Below, piece by piece: positions 1-8,321 of a stretch of 64,000 nt of DNA (positions are counted from its first letter, which is position 1; each line of letters opens with the position of its first letter). The DNA comes from CAWIVJ01 sp963839525. Its GTDB lineage: Bacteria > Cyanobacteriota > Vampirovibrionia > Gastranaerophilales > Gastranaerophilaceae. Position numbers and translations under genes: made by a program. The notes beneath the pieces were generated by a model, which was not told the origin of the DNA, made no database searches, and saw nothing but the letters and a program-made list of their open reading frames with translations. The stretch is from positions 620,001-684,000 of the forward strand of contig CAWIVJ010000005.1 in NCBI GenBank assembly GCA_963839525.1, read 5' to 3'.

Positions 1-1
1 C

Positions 2-472
2 TGTTTGATTGCTTCTTCGGGAAATTTTGTAAATGATATTATTGAGCGCTATTTTATAAAAAATTTAACTGCCAAAAAATCGGTAATATTGTCAATGGCA
101 GGCACACTCTTAATAGGTGCTTTTTCGGTAATTATTGCATTACAATTTAAAACTGTACTTAATGCTATTTTATATGTGTATTCATTTATGGTTTCAGGGT
201 TATTTATTCCTACAATAGGTGCTTATTTTTGGGATAAAAAAAGCACTTATGGAGCTGCAGCAGGTATGATTTCAGGCGGTAGTTTAACTTTACTTTTACA
301 ATTAGGCTTAATTCATTTACCTAAAATGTTAGAAAATTTAAAAATAACTCCTGCTTTTTACGGGATACTTACATCTTTAATATTTTTTGTAATTTTTTCA
401 ATTTTAATCCCTGATTCTAAAGAAAGTACCAAAAGAGTGTACAAGGAATTTTTTCGGGAAGAGCCTGTTTAA
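2..472 (+). CDS. Sodium:solute symporter family protein, C-terminal part
   Basis: The open frame enters from the left edge (first full codon at base 2), so only the last ~156 residues are seen. They contain several hydrophobic segments separated by short charged loops, and an early stretch reading IASSGNFVNDIIER that is typical of the conserved cytoplasmic loop of the SSS (PutP/SGLT-like) family. Such proteins import a small solute together with sodium across the inner membrane. The substrate cannot be told from this fragment. The gene lies just upstream of the acetyl-beta-lysine genes, so an osmolyte or amino-acid substrate is possible but is inference. Confidence 0.75.
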   Translation, partial: CLIASSGNFVNDIIERYFIKNLTAKKSVILSMAGTLLIGAFSVIIALQFKTVLNAILYVYSFMVSGLFIPTIGAYFWDKKSTYGAAAGMISGGSLTLLLQLGLIHLPKMLENLKITPAFYGILTSLIFFVIFSILIPDSKESTKRVYKEFFREEPV

Positions 473-480
473 ATTTGACA

Positions 481-515
481 TCTGACAACTTCTATTGTAA
501 AATAAAGTTGTCAGA
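481..515. repeat. Hairpin between symporter gene and ablA
   Basis: TCTGACAACTT (481-491) pairs perfectly with AAGTTGTCAGA (505-515) around a 13-base AT-rich loop. It lies 9 bases after the symporter stop. There is no long T-run after it, so it may be a weak terminator, an mRNA-stabilising hairpin or a degenerate interspersed palindrome. Confidence 0.5.
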
Positions 516-564
516 GTGACTTTTGCACAAAATTAGCATAAAATTTAATTATAAGGAGTTTTTT

Positions 565-1899
565 ATGGTCAATAATTATTTGCTTAAACCAAAAAATTTG
601 AATAAAGTTGAAAAGATACTTAAAACAATCGATTCAAATGCAAATATGAGTGATTGGCAAGATTGGAAATGGCAAATTAATCATACTATAAAAGATGTTG
701 ATTCTTTCGAGACTATTTCCGGCATAAAATTTAATTGCAAAGATAAAATCGAAATAGAAAAAACTGTTGAAAAATTTCCATTATCTATAACTCCCTATTA
801 TTTATCATTAATAAAAACTGATGATTTCAAAAATGATCCGATTTTTAGGCAGGCTTTTCCTGACCCACGAGAACTTAATATAAGTAATGCCGATATGGAA
901 GATCCTCTTTCAGAAGATGCTGATAGTCCTGTAAAAGGAATTACTCATCGCTACCCTGACAGAGTTCTTTTTCACATAAGTAATAAATGTGCAATGTATT
1001 GCCGTCATTGTACAAGGAAAAGAAAGGTCGGGGATATTGATTTTATTCCTACAAAAGAAGAAATTTTACAAGGATTGGAATATATAAAAAATACACCCAT
1101 GGTCAGAGATGTTCTTCTTTCAGGAGGAGATCCGCTAATGTTGCCGGACGATTATTTAGATTGGATTTTAACCGAACTAGAACGAATTCCTCATGTGGAA
1201 GTTATAAGAATTGGAACAAGAATTCCTGTTGTTTTGCCTTATCGTATTACTGACAAATTGGTCGAAATATTTAAAATGCACAGACCTCTCTGGATTAATA
1301 CACATTTTAACCACCCAAGAGAATTAACACCTAACTCTATTGAAGCTTTAAATAAATTATCAGATTCCGGAATTCCTCTAGGAAATCAATCTGTACTGCT
1401 TGCAGGTGTAAACGACTGTGTTCATATAATGAAAAAGCTTGTAAGAAATCTCGTCAAATACAGAGTAAGACCTTATTACCTTTACCAGTGTGATTTAAGT
1501 ATAGGTTTATCACATTTTAGAACACCCGTAAGTAAAGGTATTGAAATCATAGAAGGGCTCAGAGGCCATACCAGCGGATTTGCTGTTCCAACATACGTGA
1601 TAGATGCTCCGGGAGGCGGCGGAAAAATTCCTGTTATGCCAAATTATTTAATGTCTTGGTCAACAAATAAAGTTATTTTAAGAAATTTTGAAGGGATAAT
1701 TACATCCTACCAAGAACCTGATAATTATGAGCACAACTATTGCAATATGGATTGCGATAGTTGTAACTTGGCTTTGAAAATGGATCTTCAGGAAGAAAAT
1801 GAAGCTGTTGGAATCAAAAAATTGCTAACAGATGCAAATGATATTATTTCTCTTGTTCCAAGTGACATGGAAAGGATTGAAAAACGAAAAAATGACTGA
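565..1899 (+). CDS. ablA: Lysine 2,3-aminomutase
   Basis: This is a radical-SAM, PLP-dependent enzyme that converts L-lysine to beta-lysine. The CxxxCxxC cluster motif is at Cys142, Cys146 and Cys149 (CAMYCRHC), and the PGGGGK motif carries the expected PLP lysine at about residue 354. At 444 residues it has the usual family length. I chose the ATG at 565 because AAGGAG lies just upstream; an in-frame ATG at 523 has no such site. The stop overlaps the start of the next gene by 8 bases. That gene is the matching acetyltransferase, so the role is most likely the osmolyte pathway (AblA) rather than lysine fermentation (KamA), for which no partner genes are seen. Confidence 0.93.
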   Translation: MVNNYLLKPKNLNKVEKILKTIDSNANMSDWQDWKWQINHTIKDVDSFETISGIKFNCKDKIEIEKTVEKFPLSITPYYLSLIKTDDFKNDPIFRQAFPDPRELNISNADMEDPLSEDADSPVKGITHRYPDRVLFHISNKCAMYCRHCTRKRKVGDIDFIPTKEEILQGLEYIKNTPMVRDVLLSGGDPLMLPDDYLDWILTELERIPHVEVIRIGTRIPVVLPYRITDKLVEIFKMHRPLWINTHFNHPRELTPNSIEALNKLSDSGIPLGNQSVLLAGVNDCVHIMKKLVRNLVKYRVRPYYLYQCDLSIGLSHFRTPVSKGIEIIEGLRGHTSGFAVPTYVIDAPGGGGKIPVMPNYLMSWSTNKVILRNFEGIITSYQEPDNYEHNYCNMDCDSCNLALKMDLQEENEAVGIKKLLTDANDIISLVPSDMERIEKRKND

Positions 1900-2728
1900 T
1901 TTAATCGAAAAAACTGATAATTTACTCATACAGCATGGTAAAGAAAATAACCGTGTTTATCTTATGAAATTCAATGAAAATGCTTCTTTAGATGTTATTC
2001 AACATCTAAATACTCTTGCAAAAGAAAATGAATATACAAAAATAATCGCAAAAGTCCCGGAATCTGCAAAGGATTTTTTTATAGATAATGGTTATATTTC
2101 AGAAGCCTATATTAAAAATTTTTATCACGGGAAAAAAGATACTTTTTTTCTCTCAAAGTTTCTTTCAAAAGACAGAAGTAATTTTAAACATAAAAATGAA
2201 ATTTTTAACACCATCCAATTTGCGCTAGAAAAATGTCAAAAAAATGCTCCTGCCGAATTAGAAAAAGCTTTTAGTATTAAAAAACTTACTCAAAGCAATA
2301 CTCCTCAAATGATTCCTATTTACAAAAAAGTTTTCAAAAGTTATCCTTTTCCTATTTTTGACGAAAAATACCTTTTAAAAACCATGAACAGTAATGTTGA
2401 TTATTTCGGAGTGTTTTTCAATGGTAAAATAATTGCTCTTTCTTCTTCCGAAATGGATTTAGATAGTCAAAACACAGAAATGACAGATTTTGCGACATTA
2501 CCTGAATTTAGAGGAAAAGGTCTTGCTTTAAATTTATTAAAAGTAATGGAAAAAGAAGCTGTAAAAAAAGGGATTAAAACTTCATATACAATAGCAAGAT
2601 CAGCCTCTTTAAGTATGAATATAATATTTTCTAAAATGGGATATGAATTTGGAGGAACATTGGTTAATAATTCAAACATTTGCGGAAAAATTGAAATGAT
2701 GAATGTTTGGTTTAAAAATTTAAAGTAA
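1892..2728 (+). CDS. ablB: Beta-lysine N6-acetyltransferase
   Basis: This GNAT-family enzyme of 278 residues acetylates beta-lysine to the compatible solute N-epsilon-acetyl-beta-lysine. The C-terminal half carries the acetyl-CoA binding loop (FRGKGLALNLL) and a conserved following segment with TIARSAS. The start ATG at 1892 lies inside the last codons of ablA (ATGACTGA overlap), so the two are translationally coupled. A longer frame from 1832 exists but would overlap ablA by 68 bases and has no ribosome binding site. Family and context agree. What induces it (salt or another stress) is not visible in the sequence. Confidence 0.9.
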   Translation: MTDLIEKTDNLLIQHGKENNRVYLMKFNENASLDVIQHLNTLAKENEYTKIIAKVPESAKDFFIDNGYISEAYIKNFYHGKKDTFFLSKFLSKDRSNFKHKNEIFNTIQFALEKCQKNAPAELEKAFSIKKLTQSNTPQMIPIYKKVFKSYPFPIFDEKYLLKTMNSNVDYFGVFFNGKIIALSSSEMDLDSQNTEMTDFATLPEFRGKGLALNLLKVMEKEAVKKGIKTSYTIARSASLSMNIIFSKMGYEFGGTLVNNSNICGKIEMMNVWFKNLK

Positions 2729-2768
2729 ATTATTTTATCTAATCCCAAAAAATATTAATCAAGGCTAT

Positions 2769-2791
2769 ATAAATATTTAATAAATATTTAT
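2769..2791. promoter_or_regulatory. Possible operator: two adjacent AT palindromes upstream of arsR
   Basis: ATAAATATTTA at 2769-2779 is followed directly by ATAAATATTTAT at 2780-2791, two near-identical palindromes in phase by 11 bases (one helical turn). They lie about 150 bases before the ArsR-family gene. ArsR proteins often bind AT-rich palindromes, but this region is so AT-rich that chance is a real alternative. Confidence 0.25.
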
Positions 2792-2938
2792 ATATTTATA
2801 TATGAATTCTAATATATAGTTATTTACTAATATTTGATAAAAAAGCCGATTATATCAAAAAGGTCAATTCAAATTTTATGAACTGGCTTATTTTTTAATA
2901 CTATTTTTAAAAATTTTTAAATAAAGAGGGGGGAAAAA

Positions 2939-3211
2939 ATGGTGAAAAAATTAGAAAAAACAATAAGGGTTTTTAAAGCCTTATCTTGTAAAACAAGATT
3001 TAAAATTATCCTCCAGTTGATTAACAAAAATGAATGCAATGTTAATACAATAGCTGAAGAATTAAATCTTCCTCAGCCGAATATTTCTCAACACCTTGCC
3101 ACTCTCAAAAGTGCAGGAATTATTGAAGGTTTTAGAAAAGGTAATCAAATTTACTATAAATTAGTAAACAAACAGACAAAAAAAATTGTTAAATCTCTTA
3201 ATTTGGAGTAA
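2939..3211 (+). CDS. ArsR-family transcriptional regulator
   Basis: A 90-residue winged helix-turn-helix protein. The recognition region (about residues 38-62) reads LPQPNISQHLATLKSAGI, the classical ArsR/SmtB pattern, followed by the wing with GNQIYYKL. A strong purine-rich site (AGAGGGGGG) precedes the ATG. No cluster of cysteines or histidines typical of metal sensing is seen, so the signal is unknown. The gene ends 3 bases before a TolC-type gene, so it probably controls that gene and itself. Confidence 0.88.
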   Translation: MVKKLEKTIRVFKALSCKTRFKIILQLINKNECNVNTIAEELNLPQPNISQHLATLKSAGIIEGFRKGNQIYYKLVNKQTKKIVKSLNLE

Positions 3212-3214
3212 ATA

Positions 3215-4564
3215 ATGAAAAAAGCCCTTTTAGTGATATTTATATTTTTAATCAATAGCAAAATTTTTGCTGAAGAGATTGTCTTACCAAAAATGGACTT
3301 CGGACAAGTAATCATTTGTGCTTTAGAAAATAATAATGAACTCAAAGCAATGAAATATTCTCTAAAAGCAACTGAAAAAAATGTAGGAATCATTTTAAGT
3401 CACTTCATACCTCATGTAAGCGGAGGAGAGGAGTTTACAGAGACAAATAATCCCGCTCTGCACTTTTTATTAAAGGCAAACCAAAGAAGAATTTCTATAC
3501 AAGATATAACTAATGCTCCCAGTTCGTTTAATAACCCTGGAACTCTTACAAACTTTTTAACATACGGCACAGTTCGAGTACCGATTTTTGCAATAAAACC
3601 TATTATTGAACTGAAAATGGCAAAAAAAGAATATTCTTCTCGCTGTTACATGTATTTGAGAAAGCAAGAAGAACTTATAAAAAATGTCTCAATAGCATAT
3701 TTAGAAATTGCAAAAGCACAAGAATATGTTAAAGTAGCAGAACAAGATTTAAAAGATGCAGAAGAACATTTGAAAATAGCAAATATACAATACAGAACTA
3801 AATCGGGTCTTTATTCTGATGTTTTAAGATCGAATACAGAGGTTTTTGATGCCGAACAAAACCTTACTACAGCCAAGAAAAATCTTGATATAGCAAGAAG
3901 AGCCTTAGGACTTTTATTAGGACTAAAGCATCCGATAGAAATAACAGGCCCTACTCCAATGCTTGAGTGGAAAGCAATTGATTACTATAAAGCTTGCTCG
4001 GTTTATAGAAATGATGTCAAAGCAATGGAAATAAACGTTGAAAATGCTAAAAGAGGTGTAAGGCTTGCTATAGCCGATTGGTCCCCGGTAATGTACGGAA
4101 CAGGCTCTGCTCTGTTTTATAACCAAAACTATCCTTTTGCAGGTCAAAGCAGTTATATATTAAGTGTTTTCCTGCATTGGAATATTTTTGATGGAGGTAA
4201 AAGAATAGCAGAAACATTCCAAGCAAAAGATAAATCAAAAGAAGCTCAAGAACTTTTAGAATGGTTAAAGAAAAATGTTGATTTTAAAGTATTTGAAGCT
4301 TTTTCAAGAGTTGAAGAAGCAAATAGAAATTATGAGTTTGCCCAAATTGCTTTATTAAGCGCAGAGGAAGGGAAAAAAATGGTTCTTGTTAGATGGAAAA
4401 AATCATTATCTCCTTTTGTTGATGTTTTAAATTCTCAGGTAAATTTAAATAAAGCCAGAGCCGATTTAATTAAAACCAGAAATAATTTAAAAGCTCAGCT
4501 TATAACCTTATATTATGAAGGTGGAGTAATAAGACAAGAATTTGGATTGGATTTAAATAACTGA
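3215..4564 (+). CDS. TolC-family outer-membrane efflux protein
   Basis: 449 residues with an N-terminal signal peptide (a basic start, then a hydrophobic run ending near residue 19, FAEE). The rest is long alpha-helical stretches rich in Ala, Glu and Lys, with the internally duplicated OEP architecture. There is a YILSVFLHWNIFDGG segment of the type that forms beta strands of the barrel. It forms the outer-membrane channel of tripartite exporters. It is cotranscribed with the ArsR-family gene 3 bases upstream, but no inner-membrane pump or adaptor is nearby, so the partner must be encoded elsewhere. It is unlike the second TolC gene at 50.8-52.3 kb in length and sequence. Confidence 0.85.
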   Translation: MKKALLVIFIFLINSKIFAEEIVLPKMDFGQVIICALENNNELKAMKYSLKATEKNVGIILSHFIPHVSGGEEFTETNNPALHFLLKANQRRISIQDITNAPSSFNNPGTLTNFLTYGTVRVPIFAIKPIIELKMAKKEYSSRCYMYLRKQEELIKNVSIAYLEIAKAQEYVKVAEQDLKDAEEHLKIANIQYRTKSGLYSDVLRSNTEVFDAEQNLTTAKKNLDIARRALGLLLGLKHPIEITGPTPMLEWKAIDYYKACSVYRNDVKAMEINVENAKRGVRLAIADWSPVMYGTGSALFYNQNYPFAGQSSYILSVFLHWNIFDGGKRIAETFQAKDKSKEAQELLEWLKKNVDFKVFEAFSRVEEANRNYEFAQIALLSAEEGKKMVLVRWKKSLSPFVDVLNSQVNLNKARADLIKTRNNLKAQLITLYYEGGVIRQEFGLDLNN

Positions 4565-4633
4565 AAAAATATAAATTGACATTGATTATAAAACATTCTA
4601 TTATATTTTTTATTAAATTAATTTGGAGTCATA

Positions 4634-5284
4634 ATGTTTGAAAAAATAATTTACGCAGGAATAGTTTTTATGGGATTTTCTGCAATTATGAATCCTATTG
4701 CCGCTATTTCAATATTTTTAACTTTAACCGGACAAGAAACTGAAAAAGAATCCAAAAAAACAGCTTTACATGCCACATTAACAGCCTTTATAATAGTAGT
4801 TGTATTTTCATTAGCAGGGCATTTTCTGTTAAATCTTTTTGGAGTAAGTTTTACTGCTCTTAGGCTAGCAGGCGGAGTTTTAATAGTTATAATAGGATTT
4901 GAAATGCTGCATGGAAAACAATCTGCGGTTAATAAGCCAACACAAGAAACTATTGAAAAAACAATAAAAGAAGAAGGTTCTGTCGCTGTTACTCCACTGG
5001 GTATACCTCTTTTGGCGGGCCCCGGAGTTATAATTACAGCTATGAACTTCTCAACAGGAAGCTTTATTAATCTTTTTATTACAATTTTTTCTTTCGGGTT
5101 ATTATGTATAATTACTTATTATGTACTAATTTCAGGTAAAAAAATTAAAAAAATAATAGGTGCCAGCGGATTAAAAGTGTTAACACGAATGATGGGATTA
5201 ATTCTTGCCGTAATTGGCATGCAAATGCTCATAGAAGGAACTTTTAGCGCGATAAATGAATTCAGTTTTTTTAGATATTTTTAA
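4634..5284 (+). CDS. MarC-family integral membrane protein
   Basis: A 216-residue, strongly hydrophobic protein with about six membrane segments. It has the MarC hallmarks NPIAAISIFLTLT near the N-terminus and TPLGIPLLAGPGVIITAM after the central hydrophilic loop (residues about 95-115). MarC proteins (also called UPF0056/NAAT) are inner-membrane proteins of uncertain function. Some archaeal relatives have been reported to carry amino acids. AATTTGGAG precedes the ATG. It sits between the TolC and antiporter genes on the same strand, with gaps of about 70 bases on either side. Confidence 0.85.
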   Translation: MFEKIIYAGIVFMGFSAIMNPIAAISIFLTLTGQETEKESKKTALHATLTAFIIVVVFSLAGHFLLNLFGVSFTALRLAGGVLIVIIGFEMLHGKQSAVNKPTQETIEKTIKEEGSVAVTPLGIPLLAGPGVIITAMNFSTGSFINLFITIFSFGLLCIITYYVLISGKKIKKIIGASGLKVLTRMMGLILAVIGMQMLIEGTFSAINEFSFFRYF

Positions 5285-5360
5285 AAAAGTTTAATTTTTT
5301 TATGATACTATCATATAAGTTAAGAGTATATTATTAAATTAGAAAATAGGATTTTACAAT

Positions 5361-6638
5361 ATGGAATCGAACATAAACACTTCTTTTCTTCCGTTATTTT
5401 TGATTTCTATTCTTGCGTTTATAGTTCCAATATTAACAGCTTGGATTTCAGAAAAAACAAAAATATCTATTCCTGTGGTTGTTGGTGAAATAATTTGCGG
5501 AATAATTATAGGGAAATCCTTTTTGGGCATTATTAATAATACAACAGCAATTCCCTGGTTAGATTTTTTATATTTATTCGGCTTCACTTATTTAATGTTT
5601 CTTTCAGGTTTAGAGGTGGATATTAACGCTCTGTTAAAAAATAACCATAAAAAAGAAATTTATAACGATGTCAAAAATGAACCGTCTTCATTGACATTAA
5701 GTATTTGGTATTTTATTTTAACACTTTTATTAGCATTTGGAGTCTCTTTTGTTTTGAAAGAACACGGATATATAAAAAATTTAATAATGGTTACTCTAAT
5801 TTTATCAACAACTTCTGTTGGAATAGTTGTACCAACTTTAAAAGAAAAATTTCTTGCAAAAACTGAACTTGGTCAAACAATATTAATAAGTGCTTTAATC
5901 GCTGATTTTTTAACTATGATTTTCATAACGATTTTTGTTGCCCTAAACACTTCTGCTAAACCGGCTTTTAATTTATTGCTTATATTTACCATTTTGGCTT
6001 TTATTTTATTAATTTACAGATTGCACTTGTCCAAAACATTTGATGGCATAATTAATCGGTTGTTAATTATAAAGCCTCTTTTTGACAGTTTAACTCATTC
6101 CACTGCGCAAATTAAAGTCCGAGGAGCTATAGCTCTTATGGTTCTTTTGATAGCAGCATCACAAGTAATGGGCTTTGAAATAATTTTAGGAGCATTTTTA
6201 GCAGGTATACTTACAACATTAATTTTAGGAGAAGAAAAAACAGATCAACTGGAAATGAAACTAGATGCTATAGGTTATGGCTTTTTTATTCCGATATTTT
6301 TTATTTCAGTCGGTATTAATCTTGATTTAAATGTATTTTTCGCTTCTTCAGGTGCATGGTTTTTATTGCTTTTTATTATTATTTCTTCATTTTTAATAAA
6401 AATTATACCTGCAATAATATTTAAAATAAAATTTTCTCTTAGAGAATCTTTAAGCGCAGGAATGTTACTTTCTTCCAGGCTTAGTTTAATCATTGCAGCA
6501 TCAACAATAGGTCTGCGCGAAGGTTTTATAACCGAAGAAGTAAATGCAACAATAGTAATGGTCGCAGTTGTTTCTTGTATTATTGCGCCAATTTTGTTTA
6601 ATAAAATTTTATTAAACAAAATTGGTAATGAAACATAA
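5361..6638 (+). CDS. Cation:proton antiporter (CPA2-type)
   Basis: 425 residues with about 12 hydrophobic segments and no soluble C-terminal nucleotide-binding (TrkA-N) domain. The KISIPVVVGEIICGIIIG start and the later GAFLAGIL ... GYGFFIPIFFISVG segments match the Na+/H+ exchanger domain of the monovalent cation:proton antiporter-2 family. It probably exchanges protons for Na+ or K+ across the inner membrane. The charged loop at residues 90-115 is longer than usual. It ends just before a strong bidirectional terminator. Confidence 0.85.
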   Translation: MESNINTSFLPLFLISILAFIVPILTAWISEKTKISIPVVVGEIICGIIIGKSFLGIINNTTAIPWLDFLYLFGFTYLMFLSGLEVDINALLKNNHKKEIYNDVKNEPSSLTLSIWYFILTLLLAFGVSFVLKEHGYIKNLIMVTLILSTTSVGIVVPTLKEKFLAKTELGQTILISALIADFLTMIFITIFVALNTSAKPAFNLLLIFTILAFILLIYRLHLSKTFDGIINRLLIIKPLFDSLTHSTAQIKVRGAIALMVLLIAASQVMGFEIILGAFLAGILTTLILGEEKTDQLEMKLDAIGYGFFIPIFFISVGINLDLNVFFASSGAWFLLLFIIISSFLIKIIPAIIFKIKFSLRESLSAGMLLSSRLSLIIAASTIGLREGFITEEVNATIVMVAVVSCIIAPILFNKILLNKIGNET

Positions 6639-6674
6639 AAATTACAGGGCACAAGTGCTGTACCCTGTAATTTT
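6637..6674. terminator. Bidirectional rho-independent terminator
   Basis: AAAATTACAGGG (6637-6648) pairs perfectly with CCCTGTAATTTT (6663-6674). The flanks are A-rich on the left and T-rich on the right. It lies between the convergent antiporter and ferritin genes and should serve both. Confidence 0.9.
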
Positions 6675-6687
6675 TTATAAATAAATT

Positions 6688-7206
6688 TTAAGCTCCTGCT
6701 TTTATCGTTGGAGGAGTAAATATTCTTGCTGACAAATCTTTATCAAGCAAATAAAGCGCGCTCTTATCATCACCTATTAATTTTAATTTAGCAATAATCT
6801 CTTGAGCATTGGCTTCTTCTTCAACCTGCTCATCAACAAACCAATTCATGTAAGACATTGTAGCTCTATCTTTTACTTCTTCTGCTATTGAAACAATGTT
6901 ATTAATTAAGCTTGTAACATAAATTTCATGTTTTAAAACTTCTTCCATAACGTGAAGTGGGTTATTCCAGACATTGGGGGGTGTCTCAACAGTTTTTAGA
7001 ATAACTTTTTCTCCTCTATCAATCAAAAAATCATAAATTAACATTGCATTAGCTGTTTCTTCCTGTGTTTGAACACGCATCCAATTAGCAAAACCTAATA
7101 GTCCTAAATCTGAAAAATAAGCAGACATCGATAAATATAAGTATGCTGAATATAGTTCTTTGTTAACTTGTTCATTTAAAATTTTTCCAACTTTTTCATT
7201 AATCAT
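6688..7206 (-). CDS. Ferritin
   Basis: A 172-residue FtnA-type ferritin that stores iron in a 24-subunit shell. I chose the ATG at 7206 because GGGAGGCG stands just upstream; it overlaps the stop of the upstream superoxide reductase gene (ATGATTAA), so the two are coupled. Glu17 and Glu50 of the ferroxidase centre are present, but position 53, normally His, is Asn (EETANAM). This may alter iron oxidation. Pairing with superoxide reductase suggests joint defence against oxygen and iron stress. Confidence 0.93.
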   Translation of the reverse strand: MINEKVGKILNEQVNKELYSAYLYLSMSAYFSDLGLLGFANWMRVQTQEETANAMLIYDFLIDRGEKVILKTVETPPNVWNNPLHVMEEVLKHEIYVTSLINNIVSIAEEVKDRATMSYMNWFVDEQVEEEANAQEIIAKLKLIGDDKSALYLLDKDLSARIFTPPTIKAGA

Positions 7207-7591
7207 ATTTCGCCTCCCATAATCCATGAATATTACAAAGTTCTTTTGCTGTAAGTGAACCTATATCATAACCTCTAAGAGTAAAAATAGGTTCTTCACC
7301 AGGGTATAAATATTTTCTTTTAATGTATCTTTCATCTTCTGAAACAACTTCAACAAATTGAATGTAGTGTTCATCCATCATAGGGTGTAAAACACTTCCT
7401 ATTCGAACTTCAAGCTCATTATCTTTTTTTACAAAGAAAGGAACATGTTTTTCACTTCCAACATCCGTTGACTTTGCTTTTTGCAAGACCATAGGCTGAT
7501 CACAGCACACAAGTTCTCCTACTCCTTCCAAAATAACTTCAATGAAATTTCCACAAATTTCACATTTATACATTTCTAATCTCTTTGTCAT
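7199..7591 (-). CDS. dfx: Desulfoferrodoxin (superoxide reductase, two-iron type)
   Basis: A 130-residue protein that reduces superoxide to hydrogen peroxide without releasing oxygen, typical of anaerobes. The N-terminal desulforedoxin domain has the four-cysteine iron site (Cys10, Cys13, Cys29, Cys30). The neelaredoxin domain has EKH at residues 47-49, with the catalytic Glu47 and Lys48 and the first His ligand, a further His in MDEHYIQF, and the C-terminal CNIHGLWE with Cys and His ligands of the catalytic site. AGGAGGG supports the ATG at 7591. It is the first gene of a two-gene operon with ferritin. Confidence 0.95.
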   Translation of the reverse strand: MTKRLEMYKCEICGNFIEVILEGVGELVCCDQPMVLQKAKSTDVGSEKHVPFFVKKDNELEVRIGSVLHPMMDEHYIQFVEVVSEDERYIKRKYLYPGEEPIFTLRGYDIGSLTAKELCNIHGLWEAKYD

Positions 7592-7672
7592 TATTTTGCC
7601 CTCCTTTTGTGCATTTTATTTTAACATAAAAAAAATATATATAAACATCCTCTAATGTGCTAATATATTATT

Positions 7673-8284
7673 ATGAGTAATTTAAGCAAAGATATTGATA
7701 ATTTAAAGAAAAAATACAGAGAAATTTTTTTTAAAACCAGTGAGGAATTTCAAAAACAACTTAAAAAAAAGAAACCCAAAGAAATTTCAAAATACTTAAA
7801 CGAAGAGATACTTAAAGAAATTCATCAAAAATGGTTAAAGATTCTGAAATATAGAGAAAATTTCAATTGTTCAGGCTGTGCTTCTTGCTGTAATTTGGCA
7901 TGTAGCGAATTTTCTTATGATGAATTGAAGCATAAGTCAGAAAACGGAGATAATTTTGCAACACAATTCATAAGTGTTTTTATTCCTTATGAAAATGAAG
8001 AAGAGGCGAAAAAAGTTTATCCTGAATATTTCGAATTTTTAAAAATTGAAGCCCCTTCTGAAAACGTTTATTTTTATCACTGTTCAAAAATTACAAAAGA
8101 AAATAAATGTTCTGATTACAAAAACCGTCCTCAAATTTGCAAAGATTTTCCTGATAATCCGCTAGGATTTTTACCTAAAACCTGCGGTTTTACAAGATGG
8201 AAAGAAGAAATTGAATCAACAGCTTTAATGCTTCGTTCCTTACTTGAAATTACAGAATTTTATAAAAATAAATTGAATAAATAA
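7673..8284 (+). CDS. YkgJ-family cysteine-cluster protein
   Basis: 203 residues. The N-terminal third is a charged helical region. Then comes CSGCASCCNLAC (about residues 66-77) and a C-terminal CSDYKNRPQICKDFP segment with a later Cys, the pattern of the YkgJ/UPF0153 family, thought to bind zinc or an iron-sulphur cluster. The function of the family is not established. It is monocistronic, between genes on the opposite strand. A second member with the same motif is at 50355-50762. Confidence 0.75.
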   Translation: MSNLSKDIDNLKKKYREIFFKTSEEFQKQLKKKKPKEISKYLNEEILKEIHQKWLKILKYRENFNCSGCASCCNLACSEFSYDELKHKSENGDNFATQFISVFIPYENEEEAKKVYPEYFEFLKIEAPSENVYFYHCSKITKENKCSDYKNRPQICKDFPDNPLGFLPKTCGFTRWKEEIESTALMLRSLLEITEFYKNKLNK

Positions 8285-8321
8285 ATTTTTTTTATTAATT
8301 TTTTAAGAAATATTTATTTTC

